Shown here one piece after another: positions 39,020 to 52,137 of a DNA stretch of 64,000 nucleotides. Origin of the DNA: Adineta steineri (Eukaryota > Rotifera > Eurotatoria > Adinetida > Adinetidae); NCBI GenBank assembly GCA_905250115.1, contig CAJNOI010000004.1, forward strand, positions 300,541 to 364,540. The letters are read 5' to 3'. The translations under genes and the position numbers were made by a program. The notes beneath the pieces are model-generated. The model searched no databases and was not told the origin of the DNA. It was given only the letters and a program-made list of their open reading frames with translations. Position 1 is the first letter of the stretch, and the number at the start of each line of letters is the position of its first letter.

Positions 39020-42000
39020 AAAATCATAATCAATCGTGATTTTTCTAGTCGTATATGTCTGTATGTGTGCTTTTTGCTTGATGCCTGTGATATATATATA
39101 TACAAACCTTATGTATTTGTTGTCAGATGATTTGTCTCTCTTATTGTTGTTGGTTTTTTTTTCTATATGAAACAGTGTTGAATAAAAGTGGAGAAGAAGA
39201 AAAAAAAATGTATTATAAAATAAATTCGCTTACGGCATTTGAATGTATAGATTCACATCATCTGCAAACGACATGCTAATTAGTCGGTGAGATTGATGGT
39301 ACGTATTAGCTTCAGGGTAAAATGTAAGACGATTCGAAAAAAATAGCAATTTGTCTGATTAATTTTATGCATTCAGTTGACGCCGACTATCCATCCACCT
39401 GATGCATTTGAAATAAAAGTACCCTCTTATATATAAATATATATCTTTTTCTGTCTAATGTTGATTATAAGAAGATTTTGTCGTCTTTTCAATGTAATAT
39501 TAATGAGAGTACTGTAATTTTTATGACAACTTAATTGACTAGACGAAATGAAAATCTGTTTAATTTTAAATAGAAGGAAAAAAAAGAAAATACTCAACGA
39601 TCAGAAGATTATTGCCGCATTGTTTGTCATATATATATATATTTTTTTATATTAGAACATATATCGAATGAATGAATGAATCAACATCAATCGTTAAGTG
39701 GACAACATTTTTAAGAGTTTGTAAAGAGTAACAAAATTGTCATTTGAACTTTGATGTTATATTAATTGATATTCAATAGGTGAGTTCATTTATAAAAAAA
39801 GGAAAAAGAAAATAGAAAGCAAGACTATTGTGTGGTGCCATATGAGCTGCAAGAGTGTTATATTAACCGATTGATAAAATATAAAAACGAATTAAATCAT
39901 TAGTATTGTAAATAATACAATATTATATTTTGTACATGAATTAATATGATATATTTGTAGTATTTATTGTTGATTTATTCAGAATAAAATCATATTTTTT
40001 TAATAATTTTTCTATTTAAAATTTTATTATGATATTTTCGTTCATAAATACTGTCCAACGGATATTATTAATATCGTCATTATATTATCATTTGGATTTG
40101 CGTTCAATGAGTTCATGTCAGTAATGTGTCTATGATTTCGTTCATTGTTATTTCCTTTTAGCAAGTACTATTGAAATCGATGAGTTTGCTCTCATGATCT
40201 CCATTCAGTTTGAGTAATGTTGATGGAACTATTGCGTGTAGTTATTGACAATAGACATCATCATTTGATTTTTATTAAATATAGTGCATATATAAATACG
40301 ATCATCAAATTAGATAGAAATAAATAGAACATATATTTTTAGATTGTTTTGTTCTATATAAATTATGGATTTTTCTCCCATATTCAATTGTAAATATGAT
40401 CGATGAACGATTAATTTATACGAGAATAACATGAATAATTCAATCATTTGTCTCGTTTTATCTACAAAGCTAGACGTTTAAACATAAAGAAGAAGGAAAT
40501 GTATTTTTCTTGACTGTTTTCTTTGTCTTTAGTTGTTTATTAGAGAAGATTTTTACTGATTAATTTTATCTATGTGTTAATCGATCTTATTGAAGAGAAT
40601 CTTCATTTACTTTTTAAAAAAATAATCGTCTTTATTAAGATTATCATAAGAGTAAATTTATTCCATTTACTAATTCATAGGATCTCTAGTTTATTGTTCT
40701 ATCTAGTGAGATGTAAAGATGATGAAAGATAGTTATTACGCCCATACATCATCAATCGAGTATGTTTTACAGTAAATAAAAGAAAAACAAATTTATTATA
40801 TATAGATATCTCTATATGTGATTAACTCAGAAAAATGTAACAAAAATAGAGAGAAAAATAAGTTTTCTATTAACTCAATAGCTATTATATGAAGAGTACT
40901 AAGAGAACAAAAGCAACTAAATAGATCACGAATATAAAAGATTGACTAGTATTCTTAACAAATAACGATTAACATTATCAATATTTCTTAAGATCTTCTC
41001 TATTAACTATAGACCATTGTAAAGTAAGTTTTACATTTATTTCATTTTGAATATTTTTAGAAATTATTTTGCTTGATCATGATGACTATGATATTGAATT
41101 AATGACGAATGTTAGTTGATTATCAACGAGTTTTTATGACAAATTTCAAGAATAGAATTGTCCTTCTTTTTTTATCAAAGTAACTTGTTCTTCGAAATAC
41201 TTTTCTAGAACATTAGTTATTAAATGACTATTTTTGTCATTGGAATGATTACATTTAAATTAGAATTTCATTTTTTTCTTCTCAAGTAATTTTTTAGACA
41301 AGTCTTTAAAAAGAAATAGTTTTACATCCCATAAGAATAATACAGATTGTCATAAACATAAATGAAAAAAAAAAAACAAAGTCCAAGTAGGCGTTACTAA
41401 AATTTGATTGTCTCTAAAATTAATTGTAAATGTCTGTTCTATATTGAAACCTAGAGACAAACTATACCTATAAATTCTAATACTTTCAAACAAAAAAAAA
41501 CATTCTTGTATATTAGATCAATATAGAAGACATGTGAGTTATATTTAATTTAGAAAATAAGAAGAGAATCTAAATCTATACAATGACTAGACATAAAATA
41601 AGGTAATTCATATTGTTCCTTGTAATTATTTCTAAATGATTACTATTTGAAAAATACTTTTTTTGTTATGAATTAATAAGTAGACAAGTAATATATTTAA
41701 TCTAGAATATTGTTTTAAAAGACATGGTAGTTGATTATTCAAAATAATGTTTTTTTTAAAAGAAAAACAGGCGATCGAGGTGGGAGAAAAGTCTTTATAA
41801 GTACGATGAAGTATTATTAACAAGACAGATGAACCTATGAGTACTATGCAACAGGTTTCTTTTTCAACTGTTCATTTATTAATGAACACATCTCTATATT
41901 CTTTTTTTGAGATTTGAATATTGAAGTATAAGTCATCTGGTATGTAGACAAAAAAACTACTCTGTTTAACTTATTTACACTCGATATACACCTATTCGTT

Positions 42001-42846
42001 TATTATTTAAATTTGAATTAAGAGATATAAGCTCATTTCTTCAGTATAGAATTAGTCTCGACTAAAAATTTTTAATTAAAAAACAACTATTTCCATCATC
42101 ACCAGTAAACTCCAGGTAAGTTTTCAATGATATTTTCGAAATAAAATGTATAATTAGATACGTTTTTCTATTATCTAAAGATAATTAAGCGATTTTTTGC
42201 ACTTAAACTTATATTTTTATATAAAATGTACTATATGATGTTGTGTAGGAGAAGAACAGTTTTTCACTAGTATATAATGAAAATATAATCACATTCTAAC
42301 TTTATCTACGTAGTTGATATAATCATGATATTTTATAGGAAAATAATTTCAGAATTGTAAGTATGAGAGTAGTTCTATAGTTATGTTCGATAACAAATAT
42401 ATTAGTCATTATGATATCAAGTTATATCATGAATAGATATATTTATATTTATTGTCAACATATGATTTTCTAGGATTATTTAGTCAGTACTTTTTTATGT
42501 ATATAAAAATAGTTTAACTTCTGTTTCATAGTTTCCATGCACTTAACAAGTTTAATACAACAATAGTCACATGAATACTTCTAATGTGATAATTTAGTAT
42601 ACGCGTCTGTGAGCATATGTCACCATGTTTTTTAAAATCAACAGGAACAGAAATATAGTTTTTGATAAAATAAAATATGTTAAAAAAACACCCACATTCT
42701 AGTGAGTATAAAAGGTAACATAGATAGAGATTCATATATTTTAATAGAAAAATATACTTGTTGCTTGAACATATATCATAACATTGTATGTATACTTCTT
42801 CTTTTAATGTTTTAGAACAAATTATTTGAAAAACTTTATTTCAGAT
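39020..42846. other. Intergenic, 3.8 kb, with a possible leader exon at its end
   Basis: No gene identified on either strand. An exon-like donor (TCCAG|GTAAG) at 42115/42116, paired with the acceptor TTTCAG ending at 42844, suggests a spliced 5' leader for the peptide gene at 42847. Short TA-rich runs are scattered at 38816-38848 and 39630-39642. Confidence 0.45.
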
Positions 42847-43245
42847 ATGGCATTTTATCCATTATATAATCATAGTTCATCATCATCCATACGGTTCTAT
42901 AAAGTAGGATTGTTCGCACTTGTGTTAATCTGTTCAATTTCATACTGTTCTTCATCACCAACATATTTATTCGGTGCATCCTCGGATAATAGTGGTGATA
43001 ATGATTACGATATAGATAGAAATTCATATGGTCAAAATTATCGTCATCGTCGTTTTGGATACCAACCATTATCATCAATTCAAGATATAGATATTGCTGA
43101 ACAACGATTCGCACCAAAAAATCGTGTTGCAAATCTTTTATCAAAAGCAGCTCTTTTACAAGATGATCGACCACATCGACAATATTTAACACATGCGAAC
43201 AATAGACGATATGTCCCACAAGCATTTCACGCTATGCGAGGTTAA
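42847..43245 (+). CDS. Secreted peptide precursor, candidate neuropeptide
   Basis: 132 residues, coding in one exon whose ATG sits three bases after an acceptor (TTTCAG|ATATG), so the leader is probably spliced. Residues 21-37 form a hydrophobic signal segment (GLFALVLICSISY). The rest is acidic, then basic and polar, with no globular features. Processing-like sites are RHRR (66-69) and RR (120-121). The latter releases YVPQAFHAMRG at the very end; the terminal Gly would donate an amide, giving a ten-residue peptide ending Met-Arg-amide. I do not recognise the family. The architecture (signal, spacer, dibasic, amidated end) is that of a neuropeptide or peptide-hormone precursor; that role is inference. 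Confidence 0.6.
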   Translation: MAFYPLYNHSSSSSIRFYKVGLFALVLICSISYCSSSPTYLFGASSDNSGDNDYDIDRNSYGQNYRHRRFGYQPLSSIQDIDIAEQRFAPKNRVANLLSKAALLQDDRPHRQYLTHANNRRYVPQAFHAMRG

Positions 43246-45508
43246 ATGAATCCATGTGTTTCAACAGCCACTTTATGCAGTTCTGATCAATATATAATGA
43301 ACTATATTTTTTGTCATACTATTAAACACGAATATATATATAAAAAAAAATAAAGTATCCTATATATTATATTTCATATTTATCATAAATACAATTTGAT
43401 AATAAGATTGAAAATGTTCTTTTAATCTCTCTAGTTGATAATATTTCAATTGATTCAATCAATTGTCTGATAGTGAATACTCATTAGTGATTTTATTATT
43501 TCAACTGGTTAATCATTTCTTTTCGTAGAAAGGTGTATGAAATCATCGATCACAGCTCAATGTATCGTCTGAATTAAGAAATGATCCTTCACATTGTTTA
43601 CTTTCAAACTGATCCTATTTCATCCTCAATAATCTGTAACAAAAGAATATATTTGTGTTAGTTTACATATATGTTAAAATATTTAAAAAAACTATGTTGA
43701 TCGTGATGCACAGGATTTCTATGGTTCTTCGATTTTATTTTATAATGATCAATTTCCTTTTTATTAAAATAAACTATATGCAAATCAAAACATCTAAGTC
43801 TTGTCTTAATAATTTCATCCTTTACATTTTGGTAGATGTTCAGTTTTTAATGAGTTTTTTCTTCAAATCTAATTACACATAAGTATTAAATACTAGATTC
43901 CATTTTAAGTTTGAAAAATTTATATCAAAATTGTTCAAAAAACACGATGACGGAATAAATTACAACTTGAGATTGTTAATGATCAGTGAAAACAACAGAA
44001 TTAAAAATATGAGTGGAAAAAGAATATAATATCCACAGTTATTATGAAAAAGCAATTATTAATGAAAAATATTGAGTAGAAATTCAAAAAGCCATAAAAA
44101 ATACTCATTATTTTTAGATGATGATCTTTATTGCGCTAATGAACAGAAAAGAAGTCAAAAAATGATTCGTTTTACACAAATAGAATATCATTTTCGTGAT
44201 TCAAATTTCCAATTATCAAATAAAGTTTAACAAGAACATCATTAACTGCAATATAGAATCATTCCGGAACTTTAATAATTAGGACAGAATAAAATTATTC
44301 ATCTAGCAAAGTTCCTTTATCTTCAATTGACATGACCTTATTAGAATACAATAGACTTACTATTATAATAATAGACAATAGAGATATACATCATATGTCA
44401 AAAAATAGATTTCACTAGTGACTTTTAGTGAGACTATTCATCAATTATTATACTATATTTAAATTTAAGTTGATTATGAACGTAATCAAATCAAAGAATG
44501 ACTAGTAAATTTTTTCATATTCTTAATAAAATAGTATATTATATAATATCTTATTATCATTATCAAAGAATTATTAAGTTTATTTCCTTTTCATGATTGG
44601 TTTAAGATTATGAATTATATTTTATCAATGTAAACAGACTTGATTTTCTTTTTTAATTTATGAAAGCAATGGTAAAACTTTTCTATTTTTAGTAACATAA
44701 TTTTCTTGTAGGGAATATTCTGATTAATAAGTTTGAAAGAAAAACTTACCTTGGTTAATTTTTAATGGAAAACTGAATGTCAACATCATATATTATTGAC
44801 ATCCAATTCAAGTTTTTTTTGTAGAGTATTTATGAATATAAGGAAATTAACATTTATACAATTGTTTTTCAATCAAGATTACGTTTTCATCTATTTCTAG
44901 ACCAAAAGTACTCTATGATCATGTCAACAATAAGACATGATAATAATCTTAATTTTTTATATTTTCCCAATCGAATCTCTAAGGAATAACATTTTCCTGG
45001 ATAGATACCCTTGAAAATTGTAATATCAAATAAGAAGATTGCCTGCTTCTTTTCTGATCTTTAATAATTCTATTGTTGATTAAAAATACTCATAAAATTA
45101 ATGTACTTAGTTAACTATAACACGATCATTTGTTGTTGTTTTTTATGTTTAATCAACTTGTAAATTTCTTTCATTCGTAGAATAATATTCCTATAGAATA
45201 AATCAAAAATAAAAGAATATGTTGTTAAGAATTCTCGAAGCGTAGAACGGGTAAAATAGAAGTAATCATTCGGTAACCTTTTTTCTTTTAATTTCCCGAA
45301 AGAAAAACTTTTTACTCTTGACATATATTTTTTTCTATTTTGTTCCAAGATTTCAAATCTTTATTATTTTGATAAAAGAAGATCTTATCTATATTAAGTT
45401 AATCAACATACTTTTTAATTACGTTCTATCTCTATTTATTGTTCATAATCTTTAGAATCAATCTCATTCTTTTCTTCTATTTCTATTTTATACTCAATCT
45501 TTTGTCAG

Positions 45509-45592
45509 GCAACCTATGCACGTACACATGTAATTCATCGCCAACATTTCTTCGAGTATCATTTATTGTTACTGAAAAAAATCGTCAAACGT
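45509..45592 (+). other. Orphan exon-like segment
   Basis: 84 bases bounded by a pyrimidine-rich acceptor and a GTAAGT donor, open in one frame (NLCTYTCNSSPTFLRV). It could be a leader exon of the GPCR at 48478, or an exon of an unrecognised gene. No domain can be assigned to so short a piece. Confidence 0.25.
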
Positions 45593-48075
45593 GTAAGTCA
45601 TATACTAAATTAATAAAATAAATAAGCAGTAAGTAATATAGATAATAAACAAACGAACTGTACTCATTTGTGTTTAGATGAAATATACGCATAAGAAGAT
45701 TAATAGGTTTCAATGGAAACCTTAATAATATTTTAATCATAGATCGAGATAAGTTTTAAATTAATTTGCTATTTATATACGTTCTTATGATGTCGTTATT
45801 AAATGGAATGTGAAGTTGCGTGATGTACAGTAATTTACCAGCACGTTATATATATTATCGTCTTTATTAAGAGACTGTGCAACTCTCCTTGAAATTTTAT
45901 TTCTTTTCACACGACTGAACCATTCATGATTGTAAATCTAATAGATACATGCTATTACTAAAAATCCTCTTTTTTCTTCTTCTTGATATTAGTAATGTTT
46001 CAATGGTTAGTATGTTTTTTTCGGCTATTACTACTGGAAATGAAGTACATGAGTAACATATTAAAATTGTTCCCATTTTGTCGATCTTATGAATAGATAA
46101 TTGAATTGAAGATCGGCAAGATAGTAAAGAATATTGTTCTGATTTAACACTGTTTTCAAGATCTAAATATTATAACATATATATATTGTTATCTGGATCA
46201 ATCAGTATACATATATATATAGAATACACATCTGTTTTTTTATTGTCTTTTGATTCTTTCTATCGTATTGTTTACTGATGATATATAGAAAAACATGTAC
46301 TAGGCTGTGTTGTATCTGATACTTTATTTTCATTAATACAAGGTCAAGAGAAAAGAATATACCAAAAGATCATATTTCCTATATTCAACAGATAGTTTTG
46401 AGTGTGAAATTGAAATTATGTTTTTTTTATGTGTAGATTTTCGAATTAATAAAAGTTTATTTATTATCCAAATACTTTCTATGTAATAAAAGAATTCTGA
46501 TAATTATCTTCATATTGAATCTATTCTGTGAAAGAAAATACAAGAATATTTCATTGAATAATTAACGTCTGTCTTATATTCACTTATTATTAAAAACATC
46601 TATAATATTATCTGTAAACATCAATTTCATCTATTTTATTTCTACTGTATAATAAAACAAATTACTTGTTGACCTTTAGGAAATATCAATCTAATTTTAT
46701 TTGTAATAAATGTCATTTATGTATCTGAATAACAAAGTATTCATTGAAGACTATAGCTTGAATTTTTCTTTTGTAAACAAGAAAAATAAACATTCGACGT
46801 TACTTGACTGTATATATTTCTACATGAGCTTGTCATTGATAAGCCTGGAAACTATAAACGGATTAGACATACTAATAATTACCAAGTTAATGACTTAGAA
46901 ACAGTTTGCAGTTAATTATCATTGTATCACAGTAGCTATATTGATATATTGCGTACATTATAGAGAATATCTTCTATAAAATATGGTATCCTATGCGTTG
47001 TGTTATTCATATTTCTGAAGGTTTGTCGATTCAGTATTAAGCAGACAAGTCACAGTTATGCTCTTTTTTTTTATCGAAGGTCTGGATATCTTATGACAAT
47101 AATACAACATTTGTTTATTGACATTCATAATTCTGCTGTTCTCCTTTAATCTATTTGATTGATCTCATAGACAAACGATAGGTTATTTGCATTTTGTTTT
47201 CTTCATTTTCTTTAAATAAATGCACACACACACACAAAACCTAATTAAGTAAAAATATATATGAATATGAAATAGTAATCGGAAATTGCGCTTTTTTTTT
47301 TATAATGCACTATAGAGTGCTCTTTAGAATGAAACAGGTGGTGTATGTCTATCAAAGCTCTCAAACATTTCATAATGCATAAGAATTGATAGAAAATGCG
47401 AGTTTACTTATGGTGTTACTCGATGTCTATCAGTTTTTTTTCTAGATGATTCCTGTCAGTTACATGTATATATCTTAGGTCTGTTAATATATAAAATGAG
47501 GCTAAAAAAAAGACAGAAAGGAAAAAAAACGGCGCTATTTAGTAAGACAACTAGTAGAATATGTTGATGTGACGTGTTTATAGAGAGAGAAAAGCGTTCT
47601 ATAACTATTTGTTACACTGCCTTTTTTCCTAAACACATTAAACAAGCTTAGAAACTGATAGAAATAAAAAGAATATTGACGAAAGACACCTGTCCACAAC
47701 ATTTGACAGATTCAAAAGCATGACTGTATCTTATTTTTTATGGTACTAAAACTCTCTACATAATAATATTGCATTTACAAAGAAATAATTGTTAACGCGG
47801 TGAAGTAAGTCGGAATTTTTATCGATATTTCCCTAGACCTATTATAGTATTTCTTTCATGTACTATTATTTTCCATATGAAAATATTATATCTTTATTTA
47901 TATCCCTATTACTGAAAGAATTCGATCGATGACATTAAGAAAATATATAAATTGAATTATTATACACTTGGGAAAGCAATATATATCCATTAGAAACGAT
48001 TCGGTCTTTTATTATATTGTCATCTATTAATAGATCACATCGTAAACAATGACAATATGAATGTTTTAAAACTAC

Positions 48076-48449
48076 ATATATTAATATTAGTTCATTTTTT
48101 AAAAACAATGTTCACACTTTTGTACAAAAAGAAAAAAAATGATAGAAGAATTTTTCAAATAATCGATCGACGAATAATATCGTTTTACATAATTAGAAAA
48201 AAACATAGTATACTTATTCGCTTAGTTCTTACAAAAAAATATGTCTATCACCACGGTGTTAGTTTCCATTTTTAACTCATAATCAATAATACAGAAAAAC
48301 AGTCGTGCAAGCATAGAGAAAATATATAATTGAATTCTGATAATATAGTTAACATAGGAACTTATACGATTAGTAATTCGAACATAGCATCATAATTTCC
48401 AGGGAAATTCTACCATGACTTAATAACTATATATTAATATTAGTTCATT
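48076..48449. repeat. 21-bp direct repeat upstream of GPCR
   Basis: ATATATTAATATTAGTTCAT plus one T occurs at 48076-48096 and again at 48429-48449. Flanks show weaker similarity, suggesting an old local duplication of about 350-380 bp. Confidence 0.45.
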
Positions 48450-48477
48450 CTTTTTTTAATTAATAGAATTTATAAAA

Positions 48478-49572
48478 ATGGAAAACTTATTCATTGAAAT
48501 TGCACAATTTTTATCTGGTGTTTACTCTTTGATCCTTATACTTGTTGGTACACCATTAAATCTTCTATGTTTTTACATATTTACACGTTTAGTACCCAAT
48601 CGTTCAAATCCAACAATAATTGTTTTTGCACATTTAGCTCTAATTGAATTACTCATACCTTTTACATGGAATATAAATTATGTTGTTCGTGAATTATTAT
48701 GGAAATATCAAAAAACAACTTCGATTAAAAATGTTGAACAACATTCATTGTTTATATGTAAACTGATTGCCTATGGCGCTTATTTTTCTCTTCAATGTGC
48801 TGCATGGCTTAAAACATTAGCAACATTTGCACGATGTGTTTCACTACATAATAATTGGCCATTAAAAAATTGGTTATCGAAACCAGTTGTTATTCGACGT
48901 GTTATTTGGTTTGTTGTTATTCTTATAGGTTTTTTAAATTTTCCAATATTAATTGTTAATGGAAAACGTGAATATGTTAACGATCAATATAATCAAACCA
49001 AAATCGAAATTAAATGTTATCAATCAAGTTTTTTTCAATTTTGGGAAATTGCCCATTTATTATTATATAATTTTATTCCATTTACATTAATGATATTTTG
49101 TAATATTTTAATAATTCGTCAAGTTCGAGAATCTCGTAATCGAACACAACGATCAAAATTAAGTGCAACATCACCAAAACATCATCGTACAAAAACAAGT
49201 GATGGTGGACGATTAACAAAAACTTTAATATTAGTAACAATATTTTTTATTCTATTTACTTCACCTGCTGCAATATTTTATATATTTTTTGGAAAAAAAA
49301 TTAAGAATCATAAGAATTTAATAACAATGACTTTTAGTAATTTAGCAACAACAAGTCATGTTACTTCATTTATTATTTATTGGCTTACATCAGCTGATTT
49401 TCGAGATGCAGCTATTAGTGCTATTTTTTGTCGACCAATAACATCTCAACGACATTCAATAGAAGATAAACAACATGATAAACACATTTCCGATCAACCA
49501 CCATTAGCACCGCCAATCGTTCAATCTAATGATGTAGATCAACGGAAATTGCCTTTACTTCTTTCATCATAA
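48478..49572 (+). CDS. Rhodopsin-like G-protein-coupled receptor, single coding exon
   Basis: 364 residues with seven hydrophobic segments: TM1 (LILILVGTPLNLLCFYIF, carrying the class-A Asn), TM2 (LALIELLIPF), TM3 after ICKLIAYG (conserved Cys), and on through TM6 (LVTIFFILFTSPAAIFYIFF) to TM7 (HVTSFIIYWLTSADFRDA). The DRY position reads ARC. The third intracellular loop is basic and Ser/Thr-rich. The C-terminal tail is ~60 residues, polar. FxxP in TM6 is reduced to FTSP and TM7 lacks a clean NPxxY. It resembles protostome/rotifer peptide-receptor-like GPCRs; the ligand is not inferable. Confidence 0.85.
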   Translation: MENLFIEIAQFLSGVYSLILILVGTPLNLLCFYIFTRLVPNRSNPTIIVFAHLALIELLIPFTWNINYVVRELLWKYQKTTSIKNVEQHSLFICKLIAYGAYFSLQCAAWLKTLATFARCVSLHNNWPLKNWLSKPVVIRRVIWFVVILIGFLNFPILIVNGKREYVNDQYNQTKIEIKCYQSSFFQFWEIAHLLLYNFIPFTLMIFCNILIIRQVRESRNRTQRSKLSATSPKHHRTKTSDGGRLTKTLILVTIFFILFTSPAAIFYIFFGKKIKNHKNLITMTFSNLATTSHVTSFIIYWLTSADFRDAAISAIFCRPITSQRHSIEDKQHDKHISDQPPLAPPIVQSNDVDQRKLPLLLSS

Positions 49573-49741
49573 AAAACAGTAATTCAATGACGTTTATATG
49601 TACATACAACGTATTTCTTTCTTTATTGTTGTATTGTATTTAAAAGTAATAAGGAACCAATAAAAGAAAAATACATTTATATATATTATATTTATTTTGT
49701 AAGAACTATCTAAATATATGCGACGAACAAATAAACAACAA

Positions 49742-52137
49742 TTAAACATAGGAAATAGGTGGAGATGACGACATAAGAAATCCAGTACCATTGTCAATTT
49801 GTTGTTTTATTTGTCTTTTTGTTATATCAGGTACGAATAATAGACGAATACGTTGTTTTAAAGAAATTCTTGAATCCGATTGACGAATAAATGCATATAT
49901 AATACATATTGGAATTGGTAAAATAAAGCCTACATTCAAACACCAACCTAATACAATTGACCATGATGGAAATGTATAATCACCATATTTTAATTCATCT
50001 GAATAAGTTAAAGATAAAATCATAAGTATAATGATAATAAATGGACATAGAATTGTCCAAGCAAGACGAAAGAATCTATTTGGTTCAAAACCAAGATTTG
50101 TACGTATATCAATGACAAGATTATTAATTCCATAAACCTAGAAGATTTATTTCTTTATTTATTATTTTCATATTTATATTATTAAACTTACCCAGCTAGC
50201 AGCAATCGCTTCCATCATGACAACAAGCATAAGTGCTGGTGCTGTTGAAAATCTATCCAAGAATTGCACGATATAATTACCACCTAGAAAACATAAAAAC
50301 ATCTCATTAATATAAATTCTTTTTTTTTCTCTTCTCATCATAATGACAAATTTCAATTAACCTTGCGTGACTGTTGGTAAACAGGCAATAATAAGTATAC
50401 AACACATAATGAACATTCCAGATTTTCTATGACGTTTTAATAAAGGAAATTCATCACTTAATGCTGAATACATGGCTTCTAAACCTCCAAAATCACTATC
50501 TAATCCTAAATTAATAACCATTAAAAAGAATAATATTGAAAAAAATGTTGGATGTTCAAATGTTGCTAGTATTTCAGGATATGCAATAAATGATAAACTT
50601 GGTCCTTGATCAACAACATTTTCAATCTTTTTCTGTAAACGCCATGACATATGACCTAATGCTGAAAATACAACAAAACCAGCAAGAAAACTTGCAGAAA
50701 AATTAGCTATAACAGCAATTAATGCATCATAATAACAATTATTATTTGAAACATTATAAGAACCATATGTTGTTAATACAGATATACCAGGACCAAGTGT
50801 AAAAAAGATTTGATTAGCTGCTGAATACCAAACTTTCATATCTCGTAATTTACTATATGTTGGTTTTAAAAAATATGATATACCAGCACCTGAACCTTTT
50901 AATTGAAGACCTTGTATAAGTAATATTATTAATACAAGATATGGTAATATAGCTGTTACATAAACTGCTTTGCCTAAAAATTATTTTCGTTTTTTTTTTT
51001 GAGAAAATAAATATTTAAGAACAATTCATTTATTTTACCTGTACTTTTTACTCCACGATAAATACACATATACATAAGAATAAATATTGAAATAAGACAT
51101 AGAAGTAAATCAATTTTAATAGAACCCAAATTAGTTATACCTTTTGAATGATTAAGACCCAACATATAAATATGATAATATTCATCAGCTGATGAGATTT
51201 GCGGTCGAATAGTTGAATTAATAAGATTTATTTGATCTAAAATTGATATATTTATTAATTATTATAAGAATATTTTATACGTACTAGTTTGATTAGTGAA
51301 GTTTTCAATGCGCATACGTTCCGAACATGCTGCTGTATTCCATGTATGTGAACATAAACTCCAAGGCATTACTTCACGAAAAGATGAAAATAGATAAAAT
51401 ACAGCATGTGCTAAAACAAAACAAAAATTAGTAAGAGAAAAAAGGTTTGTGTTTTGTTATCAATACCAATTATTGTCGTATAGAATAATGTAACTGCAGT
51501 GACAATACAAAATGATGCTATACCAATACCTTTCATTGATGGAGCTATTCTACCCCAAAGTGTTATATTACCACAACGATAAAATTGACCAAGAAATAAT
51601 TCAAGATACCTTTAATATATATAAGAAAAATTTTGAAATAAATACACAAAGACAAAATATACTTACATCATTGGTATACCAATAAGGCATAAAAATATCA
51701 TATATGGAATAAGAAATGCTCCACCACCATTGTCATAACACATATAAGGAAATCGCCAAACATTTCCTAAACAATGAAACTGACTTTCGATTTATTTTAA
51801 ATAAATTTATTTACCAAGGTCGACGACATAACCAATAACCGATAGAAGAAATTCCACTTTGTTTGTCCATAAATCTCGTGGAATTACAGGCGATGGCGGA
51901 GGTAACGCCAAAGCCGATGTTGTTAATATAACTAATTGTTCCGTGGTACTGGCTTGTCGACTGGTATTATTAGTATTTGTCACAACGATTGATGTTTTAG
52001 TTTCACATTCTGGTAAAGCTTCACCAGCTTCTATGAAAAGATTCGATATCAAATAACAAATTAGTTAAACTAAATGCACGTAATTCAATTATCAAGAATA
52101 CAAAAAGAGAAGAAAAAGTAATGAGAAACACGTTCAT
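49742..52137 (-). CDS. SLC6A: SLC6 sodium-coupled transporter, monoamine type
   Basis: Nine exons: 52137-52080, 52030-51815, 51766-51667, 51609-51467, 51410-51285, 51236-51039, 50973-50362, 50283-50192 and 50137-49742; 646 residues. Twelve-helix SLC6 fold: TM1 reads [20 protein letters not shown], with Asp90 at the position of the amine-binding Asp98 of human SERT. TM6 is [13 protein letters not shown], and TM8 shows [16 protein letters not shown]-like glycosylation sites and a cysteine pair lie in the large loop 2. This pattern fits serotonin/dopamine/octopamine-type carriers rather than GABA or glycine carriers. The N-terminal exon (52137-52080) encodes an unusually hydrophobic 19-residue start; it is joined by a phase-compatible 49 bp intron but is the least certain part. 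Confidence 0.92.

Larger units (their letters stand above)
43246..48477. other. Intergenic, 5.2 kb
   Basis: Mostly featureless AT-rich DNA. A plus-strand exon-like piece at 45509-45592 lies between a good acceptor (TTTTGTCAG) and a strong donor (GT|GTAAGT) but has no partners I can join. A 21-bp direct repeat occurs at 48076-48096 and 48429-48449. An acceptor-like AATTAATAG ending at 48466 precedes the GPCR start, so that gene may have an upstream leader exon. Confidence 0.45.

Noticed and set aside
48057..48275. 72-codon frame just upstream of the second GPCR
   Set aside because: Lys/Ile-rich AT-driven frame with no domain; overlaps the direct-repeat region.
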